A DNA stretch of 36,609 nt from Enhydrobacter aerosaccus (GTDB taxonomy: Bacteria; Pseudomonadota; Alphaproteobacteria; Reyranellales; Reyranellaceae), in NCBI GenBank assembly GCA_903915535.1, contig CAIWTJ010000008.1, positions 1-36,609 on the forward strand, written 5' to 3'. Positions within the stretch are counted from its first letter, which is position 1, and each line of letters starts with the position of its first letter. Of the stretch, positions 15,751 through 24,074 are shown one piece after another. A program made the translations under genes and the position numbers. The notes below the pieces were generated by a model that was not told the DNA's origin, did no database searches, and saw only the letters and a program-made list of their open reading frames with translations.

Positions 15751-18438
15751 ATGGCCGGCGTTCCTGATGAAACTCGCCCCTCGCCCGACGCTCTTCTTCA
15801 AGCGGCGCAGAAGGAATCGCGCGGCAAGCTGAAGATTTTCCTGGGCGCGGCTCCCGGCGTCGGCAAGACCTACGAGATGCTTTCGGCCGCGCGGCGGCGC
15901 AAGGCCGACGGCGTCGACGTCGTGATCGGCGTGGTCGAGGCGCATGGCCGCGCCGAGACCGAGGCGCAGATGGCGGGGCTCGAGATCGTGCCGCGCCGGC
16001 ATGTCGAGTACAAAGGGCGTGCGCTCGACGAGATGGATCTCGATGCCATCCTGGCGCGGCGGCCGGCGCTGGTTCTGGTCGACGAGCTCGCGCACACCAA
16101 TGCCCCCGGCAGCCGCCACGCCAAGCGCTATCAGGACGTCGACGAACTGCTGGCGGCCGGCATCGACGTCTACTCGACCCTGAACGTGCAGCATGTCGAG
16201 AGCCTCAACGACGTGGTGGCGCGCATCACGCGCATCCGCGTGCGCGAGACGGTGCCCGATTCGATCGTCGACGCCGCCGACGAGGTCGAGCTGGTCGACC
16301 TCACGCCCAACGACCTGATCGCGCGCCTGAAGGAGGGCAAGGTCTACGTGCGCGAGCAGGCGCAGCGCGCGCTGCGGCACTATTTCTCGCCGGGCAACCT
16401 GACGGCGCTGCGCGAGCTTGCGCTCCGGCGCACGGCCGAGCGCGTCGACGACCAGATGCTGAGCTACATGCGCGAGCATGCGATCACGGGGCCATGGGCG
16501 GCCGGCGAGCGCGTCATCGTGTGCCTCGATCCGGGCCCCGGCGCGGCCAATGCGGTGCGCGCGGCCAAGCGCACCGCGGACAGTCTCGATGCCGAATTGA
16601 TCGCGCTCTATGTCGAGACCGAGCGGCATACGTCGCTGAGCGAAGCCGAACTCGCGCGTCTGTCCCAGACGATGCATCTCGCCGTCCAGCTCGGCGCCGA
16701 GGTCGTGACCCTGCCCGGCCGTTCGGTGGTCGAAGAAATCCTGGCGCTGGCGCGCTCGCGCAATGCCACACGGGTCGTGGTCGGCAAGTCGCGGCGCTCG
16801 CGCTGGTTCGAGCTGCGCCACGGCTCGGTCGTCGACGAGCTCGTGCGCAGCGGTTCGGGCCTTGCGATCGAGGTCGCGCCGTCGAACGACGCTCCCGACC
16901 CGCCGCGCACGATCGACTGGCTGTTGGGCGCGCCGAGGACGGTCGGTCCCTACGTCGAGGGCACGCTGACCACGGCGGTCGCCACGGCGACCGGCGCGGC
17001 GATCGACGCACGCATCCAGCTTCCCAATATTTCGCTCCTGTTCGTCGTGCCGGTGCTGGTCGCGGCGGCGCGGCACGGGCTCGTGCCGTCGCTCTGGGTC
17101 GCCGGTCTCTCGGTGCTGTCGTACAACTTCTTCTTCCTGCCGCCGCTTTACGAATTCACCATCGCCGATCCGGCGAACATCGTGGCGCTTTTCCTCTTCA
17201 CGTTCGTGGCGGCGGCCGCCAGCGCGCTGGCGGCCCGCACGCGCTGGCAGACGCAGGCGGCACGGCGCGAGGCCCGCACGACGGCCGAGCTCTATGGCGT
17301 CAGCAGCAAGATCGCGGGCGTGATCGAGCTCGACGATCTCTTGTGGATCGTGGTCACCCATCTGGCGCGCCTGCTGAACGCCGAGGTCGCGATCCTCATG
17401 CCCGAGGGCAGCCCGCGCGAGACCGGAGCGCTCACCACGCGCGCGGCCTTTCCGCCCGATAGCCAACTCAACGATGCCGATCTCGCGGCGGCGCGCTGGT
17501 CGTGGGATGCCGACAGGGCGACCGGCAAGGGCACCGACACCCTGCCCGGCGGGCGCTGGCTGTTCGTCCCGATCCGCACCAGCCGCTCGGCCATCGGCGT
17601 GATCGGCGTGCTGCCGACGGGCAAGGACAAGGCAGAGCACCGGGAGCTTTCCTCGCCGGAGCGCCGGCTGCTCGAGGCCGTGGGCAACCAGACCGCCGTC
17701 GCGATCGAGCGCGTCGCCCTGGCGGCCGACATCGACCAGGCGCGCATCGGCGCCGAGCGCGAGCGGCTGCGCTCCGCCATGCTGACGTCGGTCTCCCACG
17801 ATCTGCGCACGCCGCTCGCCTCGATCATCGGCGCGCTGTCGAGCCTCCGGAGCCATCGCGAGCGCTACGACGACGCCACGCGCGAGGAGTTGCTGGGCAC
17901 GGCGCTGAGCGAGGCGCAGCGGCTCGACCGCTTCGTCGGCAACCTCCTCGACATGACGCGGCTCGATGCCGGCGTGATCGTCCCCAAGCGCGAGGCGGTC
18001 GAAGTCGGCGATCTCGTGTCGACGACACTGCGCCGCGCGGCGACCGTGCTCCACGACCGCGTCGTCACGTCGGCGGTCGCGCCCGACCTGCCGCCGCTGC
18101 AGCTCGACTTCGTGCTGGCCGAGCAGGTCCTGTTCAACCTGCTCGACAATGCCGCGAAATATTCGCCGGCCGGCAGCCGTATCGCCGTCGAGGCGCGCCG
18201 CGCGGGCGATCGCGTGGAGATCGCGGTCCGCGACGAGGGCGACGGCATCGCGCCCGAAGCGCTTGACCGCCTGTTCGACAAGTTCTATCGCGCCGACGAT
18301 GGCGACCGCCGCCGGGCGGGGACCGGCCTCGGGCTCGCCATCGCCCGGGGCTTCGTCGAGGTCGAGGGCGGCACCTTGACCGCGCGTAACCGGACGGATC
18401 GCAGCGGCGCGGAGTTCATCGTGAGTTATCGGATATGA
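15751..18438 (+). CDS. kdpD: Sensor histidine kinase KdpD
   Basis: An 895-residue K+-limitation sensor kinase with the complete KdpD layout. There is an N-terminal KdpD domain with Walker A GAAPGVGKT (32-40) and a DELAHTN motif, then a universal-stress-type domain (about 248-375). Four closely spaced transmembrane helices (about 405-495), a GAF-like region (about 515-655), a dimerisation domain with SHDLRTP (phospho-acceptor His683), and an ATPase domain with N, G1 (DEGDG) and G2 (GTGLGLA) boxes follow. It starts 15 nt after kdpC and overlaps kdpE by 4 nt (ATGA). KdpD phosphorylates KdpE when K+ is low. Confidence 0.97.
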   Translation: MAGVPDETRPSPDALLQAAQKESRGKLKIFLGAAPGVGKTYEMLSAARRRKADGVDVVIGVVEAHGRAETEAQMAGLEIVPRRHVEYKGRALDEMDLDAILARRPALVLVDELAHTNAPGSRHAKRYQDVDELLAAGIDVYSTLNVQHVESLNDVVARITRIRVRETVPDSIVDAADEVELVDLTPNDLIARLKEGKVYVREQAQRALRHYFSPGNLTALRELALRRTAERVDDQMLSYMREHAITGPWAAGERVIVCLDPGPGAANAVRAAKRTADSLDAELIALYVETERHTSLSEAELARLSQTMHLAVQLGAEVVTLPGRSVVEEILALARSRNATRVVVGKSRRSRWFELRHGSVVDELVRSGSGLAIEVAPSNDAPDPPRTIDWLLGAPRTVGPYVEGTLTTAVATATGAAIDARIQLPNISLLFVVPVLVAAARHGLVPSLWVAGLSVLSYNFFFLPPLYEFTIADPANIVALFLFTFVAAAASALAARTRWQTQAARREARTTAELYGVSSKIAGVIELDDLLWIVVTHLARLLNAEVAILMPEGSPRETGALTTRAAFPPDSQLNDADLAAARWSWDADRATGKGTDTLPGGRWLFVPIRTSRSAIGVIGVLPTGKDKAEHRELSSPERRLLEAVGNQTAVAIERVALAADIDQARIGAERERLRSAMLTSVSHDLRTPLASIIGALSSLRSHRERYDDATREELLGTALSEAQRLDRFVGNLLDMTRLDAGVIVPKREAVEVGDLVSTTLRRAATVLHDRVVTSAVAPDLPPLQLDFVLAEQVLFNLLDNAAKYSPAGSRIAVEARRAGDRVEIAVRDEGDGIAPEALDRLFDKFYRADDGDRRRAGTGLGLAIARGFVEVEGGTLTARNRTDRSGAEFIVSYRI

Positions 18439-19118
18439 CCGGCGACGCCGCCGCCATCCTGATCGTCGAGGACGAGCCGCCGATCCGCCGGCTGCTGCGC
18501 ACGACTCTCATCGCTCACGACTACCGCGTGATCGAGGCGGCGACCGGCGCCGAAGCGCTGTCGGCGCTGCGCCATCATCGGCCCGATCTCGTGCTGCTCG
18601 ATCTCGGCTTGCCCGACATCGACGGTCTCGCGCTGATCGGCAGGATCCGCGAACTGGGGCCGTTCCCGATCGTCGTCCTCTCCAGCCGCGGCGACGAGGC
18701 GGCCAAGGTCACGGCGCTCGACGCGGGTGCCGACGACTATGTCACCAAGCCCTTCGGCGCGGAGGAATTGCTGGCGCGCATCCGGGCGGCGCTGCGCCAT
18801 CGCCTGCAGCAGCAGGGCGCGGAGCGCGTGTTCACCAGCGACGATCTTTCGGTCGACCTGATGCGGCGGCTGGTGAAACGTGGCGTGGAGGACGTGAAAC
18901 TCTCGCCCAAGGAATACGACATCCTCGAGCAGCTCGTGATCCATGCCGGCAAGGTGCTGACCCACAAGCACCTGCTGCGCGAGGTCTGGCGTGACGAATC
19001 GGTCGACCCGCAATACCTGCGCGTCTACGTCCGCCAGCTGCGCCAGAAGATCGAAAGCGATCCCGCGGCGCCCCGGCACGTTCTGACCGAGCCGGGAGTG
19101 GGCTACCGGCTGGTCTAG
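18435..19118 (+). CDS. kdpE: Response regulator KdpE (OmpR/PhoB class)
   Basis: A 227-residue regulator with a receiver domain (acidic pair E12/D13, phospho-acceptor Asp56 in LLDLGLPD, Lys105 in TKPF) and a C-terminal winged-helix DNA-binding domain (about 130-227) ending GVGYRLV. The ATG overlaps the kdpD stop, so the two are translationally coupled. Regulators of this class bind direct repeats with an 11-bp period. The CCTATGN boxes upstream of kdp, between kup and the porin, and just beyond kdpE have this form and are its likely targets, which is inference. Confidence 0.97.
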   Translation: MTGDAAAILIVEDEPPIRRLLRTTLIAHDYRVIEAATGAEALSALRHHRPDLVLLDLGLPDIDGLALIGRIRELGPFPIVVLSSRGDEAAKVTALDAGADDYVTKPFGAEELLARIRAALRHRLQQQGAERVFTSDDLSVDLMRRLVKRGVEDVKLSPKEYDILEQLVIHAGKVLTHKHLLREVWRDESVDPQYLRVYVRQLRQKIESDPAAPRHVLTEPGVGYRLV

Positions 19119-19226
19119 GGCGCGCAATATTCTTACGTGGAGGGGGTGGCGGAATCCGGTACAAATCGCGAGAAAGCCATATGCCATCGGCATCGGGGGT
19201 GTCCCAGGATTTCGGTGCACACGGCG

Positions 19227-19646
19227 TCAACTTTTCGCAAATGTCAGCAGGAGACGGCCCCCGTTCGCCTCCTGGGAGGTGACTTCCAGCCCGGCGGCCG
19301 CGGCGTGCGATCGAATGGCGCTGCGTGAAAGTGGGCAGGCACCGTCTTCCAGAACGATGCGGCCGCCCCGGGCGGTACGGCGCTGCGCGGCGCGCAAGGC
19401 GTCGTCGAGCTCGTGCGCGTCGGCCACGTCGACGATCCAGGCGAGATCGGCGGCTTCGCAATCGGGAGCCGCTGCATCAGGCCGCAGCGAGCGCACGGCG
19501 GCGCACCCGTGGGACAACAGGGCGAGAACGAACGGCAGGGTATGGCGGCCGATGACCGCGACGTGCGGCGCCGACGACATGTGCGCCATCGCCATCACGC
19601 GGTCCACGGACGCCAGAAGAGAGGGAGGCTCACCATCGCGAGGCAT
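19227..19646 (-). CDS. Uncharacterised Rossmann/methyltransferase-like protein
   Basis: A 139-residue cytoplasmic protein with no signal peptide or membrane segment. It alternates beta and alpha: a VAVIGRHTLPFVLALLSHGCAAV opening split as strand plus helix (about 29-51), an acidic WIVDVAD strand (69-75), and a GGRIVLEDG strand (about 94-102). This resembles a reduced SAM-methyltransferase or Rossmann fold, but no clear GxGxG cofactor loop is present, so activity is doubtful. Start ATG 19646 follows CACAGGAG, a good site. It lies just beyond kdpE on the opposite strand. Its upstream region copies the kdp promoter box pattern, so it may respond to potassium. Function unknown. Confidence 0.65.
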   Translation of the reverse strand: MPRDGEPPSLLASVDRVMAMAHMSSAPHVAVIGRHTLPFVLALLSHGCAAVRSLRPDAAAPDCEAADLAWIVDVADAHELDDALRAAQRRTARGGRIVLEDGACPLSRSAIRSHAAAAGLEVTSQEANGGRLLLTFAKS

Positions 19647-19687
19647 CGATTGCTCCTGTGCAGACGGACATCAGATAGGTGCGCCGT

Positions 19688-19738
19688 GCATAGGATTTCG
19701 AGACGGAAGCGCGCGCGGCGACATAGGCGGGCCATAGG
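19688..19738 (-). promoter_or_regulatory. Three in-phase CCTATGN boxes upstream of the Rossmann-like gene (site C)
   Basis: Read on the minus strand, CCTATGG (19738-19732), CCTATGT (19727-19721) and CCTATGC (19694-19688) are spaced 11 and 33 bp. The last is within CTCGAAATCCTATG (19702-19689), identical to the kdp site. The last box ends 42 nt from the start codon at 19646, against 41 nt for the kdp operon. A TATCTG at 19677-19672 could serve as -10. The carboxymuconolactone decarboxylase-like gene lies on the other side. Confidence 0.6.
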
Positions 19739-19776
19739 ATTCGCGCTACGCTCCGCCAAACAACCGGGAGGGAACG

Positions 19777-20169
19777 ATGGCCGAGAGCGAGAACTACAAG
19801 AAGGGCACCGAGGTACGGCGCACGCTGATGGGCGCCGCCCATGCCGACAAGATGAACGCCACGGTCTACGACGACCCGATTATGAAGAAGTTCGGCGACT
19901 ACGCCCGCGAGGCCGTGTTCGGCATGCTGTGGACGCGCCCCGGCCTCGACATGAAGACCCGGACGCTGATCACCGTGATCTCCGATACCTCCCAGGCGCG
20001 CTGGCCCGAGCTTGCGATCCATATCCGCATGGCGCGCAACCAGGGCTGGACTGAGGATGAATTGGCGGAGGCGCTGATGCATCTGTGCGGCTATATCGGT
20101 CTGCCGTCGGTGCGCGAGGCACTGCTGGTCGCCAAGGAAGTCTTCCACGAGATGCGAAACGAGAAATGA
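19777..20169 (+). CDS. Carboxymuconolactone decarboxylase family protein
   Basis: A 130-residue all-helical protein of the CMD/AhpD-like superfamily, resembling 4-carboxymuconolactone decarboxylase (PcaC). The core includes RPGLDMKTRTLITV (about 54-67), PELAIHIRMARNQGWT (about 77-92) and a following helix with HLCGYIGLPSVREAL. It lacks the CxxC pair of AhpD-type peroxidases, so it is probably not a thiol peroxidase. Without other beta-ketoadipate genes nearby, a true PcaC role is unsupported. ATG 19777 follows GGGAGGGAAC, a strong ribosome site. Confidence 0.8.
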   Translation: MAESENYKKGTEVRRTLMGAAHADKMNATVYDDPIMKKFGDYAREAVFGMLWTRPGLDMKTRTLITVISDTSQARWPELAIHIRMARNQGWTEDELAEALMHLCGYIGLPSVREALLVAKEVFHEMRNEK

Positions 20170-20172
20170 CTT

Positions 20173-20257
20173 GTCATCCTGAGCCTAGCGAAGGATCTAG
20201 CGCTACGTTCACCGAGTCCGCGGCGAGCGCGAGTTCCTTCGCTTCGCTCAGGACGAC
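20173..20257. repeat. Dispersed inverted repeat upstream of purC (copy 1)
   Basis: Arms 20173-20198 (GTCATCCTGAGCCTAGCGAA and following) and 20232-20257 are imperfect inverted copies of a GTCxTCCTGAGC-GCGAAGGA element. The same sequence recurs at 34678-34740. It fills the gap between the decarboxylase-like gene and purC and ends 6 nt before the purC ribosome site. Probably a non-coding dispersed palindrome; it may also end upstream transcription. Confidence 0.75.
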
Positions 20258-20275
20258 AGAGCGGAGATGCGTACG

Positions 20276-21187
20276 ATGATTCTGATGACGACGAGCGATC
20301 TGCCGCTGAAGCTGATCGCGCGCGGCAAGGTGCGTGACGTCTACGAGGTCGAGGGCGACCGGCTGTTGCTGGTGGCGACCGACCGGGTGAGCGCCTACGA
20401 CGTGGTGATGGCCGAGCCGATCCCGATGAAGGGCGCCGTGCTGACCCAGACCAGTGCCTGGTGGTTCCGCCAGCTGGGCACCGTCGTGCATCATCACATG
20501 ATCTCGGCCGATGCCGACGAGATCATCGGCGCCGTGCCGGCGCTCGCCGGGCACCGCGACCAGATCGTGGGCCGCGCAATGCTGTGCGTGCGCGGCACCG
20601 TGTTCCCGATCGAATGTGTGATCCGCGGCTATCTCTCGGGTTCGGCGTGGCGTGAGTACTCCAAGAGCGGCACGCTGGCGGGCGAGAAGCTTCCCGCCGG
20701 TCTCAAGGAAAGCGGCATGCTCGAGACGCCGATCTTCAGCCCCGCCACCAAGGCCGAGAGCGGCCATGACGAGAACATCACCGTCGGCCGCATGCGGGAG
20801 CTCCTGGGCGCCGACGTCACCGCCGAGCTCGAGCGGCTGACGCGCATCGTCTACAACAGCGGCCGCGACGTGGCGCTGGCCAACGGCATCATCATCGCCG
20901 ACACCAAGTTCGAGTTCGGGCGCGCCAGGAACGGCGAGATCCTGCTGATCGACGAGGTGATGACCTCCGACAGCTCGCGCTTCTGGCCGCTCGACGGCTA
21001 CATGCCGGGAAAGCCGCAGCCCAGCTTCGACAAGCAGCCGTTGCGCGACTGGCTCGATGTCGAGCGTCACGCCGGCCGCTGGAACGGCGATGCACCGGCG
21101 CCGAAGCTGCCGCCGGAAGTCGTGGATGCCACCAGCAAGCGCTATCTCGAGGCCTATCGCCGGCTGACCGGCCTCGACCTCGCCTGA
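20276..21187 (+). CDS. purC: Phosphoribosylaminoimidazole-succinocarboxamide synthase
   Basis: A SAICAR synthetase of about 303 residues, the long form also seen in yeast Ade1. It joins CAIR and aspartate with ATP in purine synthesis. Recognisable segments are GKVRDVYE near the N terminus, [11 protein letters not shown], the [13 protein letters not shown] region, and [11 protein letters not shown] followed by [18 protein letters not shown] 20276 is favoured because GCGGAG lies at an ideal distance, but ATG 20267 and ATG 20285 are also in frame. It stands alone, not in a pur operon, directly downstream of a dispersed palindrome. Confidence 0.95.
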   Translation: MILMTTSDLPLKLIARGKVRDVYEVEGDRLLLVATDRVSAYDVVMAEPIPMKGAVLTQTSAWWFRQLGTVVHHHMISADADEIIGAVPALAGHRDQIVGRAMLCVRGTVFPIECVIRGYLSGSAWREYSKSGTLAGEKLPAGLKESGMLETPIFSPATKAESGHDENITVGRMRELLGADVTAELERLTRIVYNSGRDVALANGIIIADTKFEFGRARNGEILLIDEVMTSDSSRFWPLDGYMPGKPQPSFDKQPLRDWLDVERHAGRWNGDAPAPKLPPEVVDATSKRYLEAYRRLTGLDLA

Positions 21188-21193
21188 CGGCGC

Positions 21194-21448
21194 TCAGCGC
21201 TTCGGCAGGGTAAAGCCGCCGTTGCGGAGTTTTCGTTCGAGCGTGGGAATGCCTGTCGCGGTGTCGCCTTTCCGGCATTGGTCGACGGCGGCGGCGACGT
21301 CCGCATCGAGAACGTCGCGCGGGGAGTTCTGGCGGAGATACCGGAGCGCCGTTTCGGACAGCGCCGCGCAGTACGTGGCGTCATCGGCCATCGCCGGAAG
21401 CGGTGAGAGGACAAGAACGAGGCCGATCAAGACGCGTTTCATGGACAT
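21194..21448 (-). CDS. Small exported protein of unknown function
   Basis: An 84-residue product with a signal peptide (about 1-21, ending AMA before DD). The mature part of about 63 residues carries two cysteines (C27 and C58) that could pair. It is mostly helical and polar, ending LPKR. The stop is 6 nt from the convergent purC stop. ATG 21448 or the ATG two codons later (MKRVLIG) could be the start. No family recognised. Confidence 0.6.
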   Translation of the reverse strand: MSMKRVLIGLVLVLSPLPAMADDATYCAALSETALRYLRQNSPRDVLDADVAAAVDQCRKGDTATGIPTLERKLRNGGFTLPKR

Positions 21449-21523
21449 TTCCCAGGCATGACAATTGCACCGTTGCGGATGCTACAATTGCCCATAGTGT
21501 GGGGATCGAGGGAAGGGGACGCC

Positions 21524-22546
21524 ATGAGGATCGTGAGTCACATTTCGCTGATGGCCGTGGCCATCGCGGGTCTTTCGGCGTTCGGTGCTGAGGCACAGCA
21601 GATGAGCGCGACGACGCAGCTGGGCTGGCTGCGCAACGGCGAATACGCGCCGATCATGATCGCGGAGGCCAAGGGCTTCTTCAAGGCGGAGGGCATCGAC
21701 CACAAGATCGTCGATGGCGGCCCCGGCAAGAACCCGATCCCCATCGTCGCCGTCGGCCAGGCGCAATTCGGGCTGGCGACCAACGGCATGTCGATCGTGA
21801 CCGCGCGGCTCGCCAAGGATCCGGTGGACGTCGTGGCCGTGGGCACGCTCTTCCAGCAGGGGCCGACGGCGTACATTTCGATCGCAGCGCCCGGCGCGCC
21901 CCCGTCCAAGCCGAAGGACATGGAAGGCAAGACGGTCGGCGTGCAGACCGGGACCGAGTACCTGTTCAATGCCTTCGCCAAGAAGAATGGCGTCGACGCG
22001 TCCAAGGTGAAGCTCGTCACCGCGCAGGCGACGGCGGAGCCCTTGATGGTCGGCAAGATGGACTACTTCCTGGCCTGGGTCGTGAACCAGACCTATCAGA
22101 TCGAACAGGAAGCCGCGAAGGCCGATGCGCCGCCGACGGTGAAGGGCAAGACGTGGCAGGCGCTGAAGCTCAGCGATCTCGGCATCCCCATGTTCACCGA
22201 CGTGATCTTCACTTCGGGCGACACGCTCAAGAAGAATCCCGAACTGGTGAAGCACTATCTCGCGGCCGTGCAGAAGGGCATGCAGTACACGATCGATCAT
22301 CCCGACGAAGCGGTCGAGATCCTCACCAAGTTCCCGGGCCAGACCGAGGATGCGAAGAAGCTCACCTGGCGCTTCAAGATCCAGAACGCGCTCTACCAGA
22401 GCGACTATTCGAAGAAGAACGGCCCGCTCACCATGGATCCGGCGGTGTGGACCGCCATGATCGGCTTCCTGAAGGACGGCGACCAGATTCCCAAGACCAT
22501 CCCGGCCACCGAAGTGATGACCAACGACTTCTTCGCCAAGAAGTAA
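21524..22546 (+). CDS. ABC transporter substrate-binding protein (NMT1/SsuA type)
   Basis: A 340-residue exported binding protein. The signal peptide runs to about residue 24 (GAEA before QQ). The mature chain has the NMT1/SsuA pattern: LGWLRNGEYAPIMIAEAKGFF, a GGPGKNP loop, GQAQFGLATNG, and the GKTVGVQTGTEYLFNAF domain hinge. This group binds sulfonates, nitrate, thiamine precursors or aromatics; the substrate cannot be read here. ATG 21524 is chosen over upstream in-frame codons because it follows GGAAGGGG and opens the signal peptide. It leads a four-gene operon with an ATPase, a permease and an oxygenase. Confidence 0.9.
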   Translation: MRIVSHISLMAVAIAGLSAFGAEAQQMSATTQLGWLRNGEYAPIMIAEAKGFFKAEGIDHKIVDGGPGKNPIPIVAVGQAQFGLATNGMSIVTARLAKDPVDVVAVGTLFQQGPTAYISIAAPGAPPSKPKDMEGKTVGVQTGTEYLFNAFAKKNGVDASKVKLVTAQATAEPLMVGKMDYFLAWVVNQTYQIEQEAAKADAPPTVKGKTWQALKLSDLGIPMFTDVIFTSGDTLKKNPELVKHYLAAVQKGMQYTIDHPDEAVEILTKFPGQTEDAKKLTWRFKIQNALYQSDYSKKNGPLTMDPAVWTAMIGFLKDGDQIPKTIPATEVMTNDFFAKK

Positions 22547-22549
22547 GAG

Positions 22550-23305
22550 GTGGCGGCGCCGGTCTCCATTCGCGGCGTCTCGCGGCAGTTCGGCGAGACC
22601 TGGGCGCTGCGGCCCACGGACCTGGAGATCAAGGCCGGCGAGTTCGTGGCCCTGGTGGGGCCGTCGGGCTGCGGCAAGACGACGTTGCTGCGCCTCGTCG
22701 CCGATCTCGTGGCGCCCACGAGCGGCGAGGTCCGCATCGGCAACGACACCGCGGCCGAAGCGCGGCGCAAGCGGCTGCTGGGTCTGGTGTCGCAACGTCC
22801 GGCCGTGCTGCCGTGGAAGCGCGCCATCGACGACGTGCGCTTCACCCAGAAGATCGCGGGCAAGGTGGGTTTCGATCCCGCCAAGGTGCTGCGCGATTTC
22901 GGCCTCGAAGGCCATGAAGGCAAGCGCGCGCGCCAGCTGTCGGGCGGCATGCTGCAGCGCGTGAACATCGCCTCGGCGATGGCGCACGATCCGGCGGTGC
23001 TGCTGATGGACGAGCCGTTCTCCGCGCTCGACGAGATGAAGCGCGAGGAGATCGGCGAATGGTTCGACCGCGAACTGGCACTGCGTCCCAAGACCGTGCT
23101 GTTCGTCACGCATCACATCGACGAGGCGGTGATGCTGGCCGACCGGCTGCTGGTCTTTTCCGCCTCGCCGGGCGTCGTGGCCGAGATCGTCTCCGTCGAC
23201 GTGCCGCGGCCGCGCGATCCTTCGTTCCGGCAAGACCCGCGCTTCGTGGCCATTGCCGCGCATGTGCGCGGTCTGCTCATGCACAAGGCTGTGGCCCTGT
23301 CATGA
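22550..23305 (+). CDS. ABC transporter ATP-binding protein (nitrate/sulfonate/taurine type)
   Basis: A 251-residue ATPase starting at GTG 22550, 3 nt after the binding-protein stop. It has Walker A GPSGCGKTT (37-45), a Q-loop SQR (81-83), signature LSGGM (130-134), Walker B LLMDEP (151-156) and the H-loop His188. It would power import by the adjacent permease. The stop overlaps the permease start (ATGA). The overall form is like SsuB/TauB. Confidence 0.95.
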   Translation: MAAPVSIRGVSRQFGETWALRPTDLEIKAGEFVALVGPSGCGKTTLLRLVADLVAPTSGEVRIGNDTAAEARRKRLLGLVSQRPAVLPWKRAIDDVRFTQKIAGKVGFDPAKVLRDFGLEGHEGKRARQLSGGMLQRVNIASAMAHDPAVLLMDEPFSALDEMKREEIGEWFDRELALRPKTVLFVTHHIDEAVMLADRLLVFSASPGVVAEIVSVDVPRPRDPSFRQDPRFVAIAAHVRGLLMHKAVALS

Positions 23306-24063
23306 ATTTGGGCATGAGCTGGGCGGTGCGCATCCTGACACCGATGCTGTCGGTGCTGGGCCTCTGGTATCTGGCGATCTTTTTCTCCGGGCTCCCGGCC
23401 TTCGTGATCCCGCGGCCCGAGCGCGTGCTCGACGTGTTGTGGGTCGACCACGCCTTCATCCTCGAGCATCTCTGGGCCACCCTGCAGGTCGCGGCGATCG
23501 GCTTCGTCTGGGCGAACATCGTGGGCATCGGCCTGGCGATCCTGTTCGACCTGCTGCCGTTCACGCGCCACATGCTGCTGCCGGCGGCGATCACGCTGCG
23601 CAACGTGCCGTACATCGCCATGATCTCGGTGCTGATGCTGGCCTTCGGCGATTCGATGCTGAGCAAGACCACCATCGTGGCGCTTGCCGGCTTCTTCCCG
23701 GTGCTGGTCAACACCATGCAGGGGTTGCGGGCGGCCGACGAGGTCCAGCTCGACCGCATGCGCATCCTGAATGCGAGCTGGTGGCAGACCTTCAGCCAGG
23801 TGCGCCTGCCGTATGCCGTTCCGGCCATCATTTCGGCCCAGGAAATCACCGGTTCGGGCTCGATCATCGTCGCTATTGCGGCGGAATGGATGATTTCGTC
23901 GACCGGTCTCGGCTACGTCATCAACAATGCAATGCAGAACTACCGTGGCGACAGGGTCTATGCCGTGGCTCTGCTCGCGACAGGCCTGTCGTTTTTGATA
24001 TATACATTCGTCCATTGGCTCGGCGGCCGGCTCGACTGGCGCACGGGTGATCCAAGACGCTAA
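23302..24063 (+). CDS. ABC transporter permease (nitrate/sulfonate/taurine type)
   Basis: A 253-residue inner-membrane protein with about six transmembrane helices, of the BPD_transp_1 / SsuC-TauC type. The coupling-loop (EAA) region is DEVQLDRMRILNASWWQTF followed by QVRLPYAVPAI. ATG 23302 overlaps the ATPase stop by 4 nt, which fixes the start by translational coupling. It forms the channel of the importer. Confidence 0.93.
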   Translation: MNLGMSWAVRILTPMLSVLGLWYLAIFFSGLPAFVIPRPERVLDVLWVDHAFILEHLWATLQVAAIGFVWANIVGIGLAILFDLLPFTRHMLLPAAITLRNVPYIAMISVLMLAFGDSMLSKTTIVALAGFFPVLVNTMQGLRAADEVQLDRMRILNASWWQTFSQVRLPYAVPAIISAQEITGSGSIIVAIAAEWMISSTGLGYVINNAMQNYRGDRVYAVALLATGLSFLIYTFVHWLGGRLDWRTGDPRR

Positions 24064-24074
24064 CGGAGGCACTC

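Noticed and set aside
14908..18054. 1048-codon minus-strand open frame opposite kdpC and kdpD
   Set aside because: Runs through the palindromic repeat and antisense to two clearly functional genes; no domain seen.
19138..19222. tRNA-like GTGGCGGAAT stretch after kdpE
   Set aside because: Resembles the D-arm region of tRNA-Leu, but there is no T-arm GGTTCGAATCC and no closing acceptor stem.
21458..21488. Possible promoter ATGACA ... TACAAT before the binding-protein gene
   Set aside because: The spacer would be 19 bp and the nearby repeated ACAATTG makes the match ambiguous; too weak to list.
21482..23284. 600-codon minus-strand open frame opposite the ABC importer genes
   Set aside because: His/Arg-rich shadow of the binding-protein and ATPase genes.
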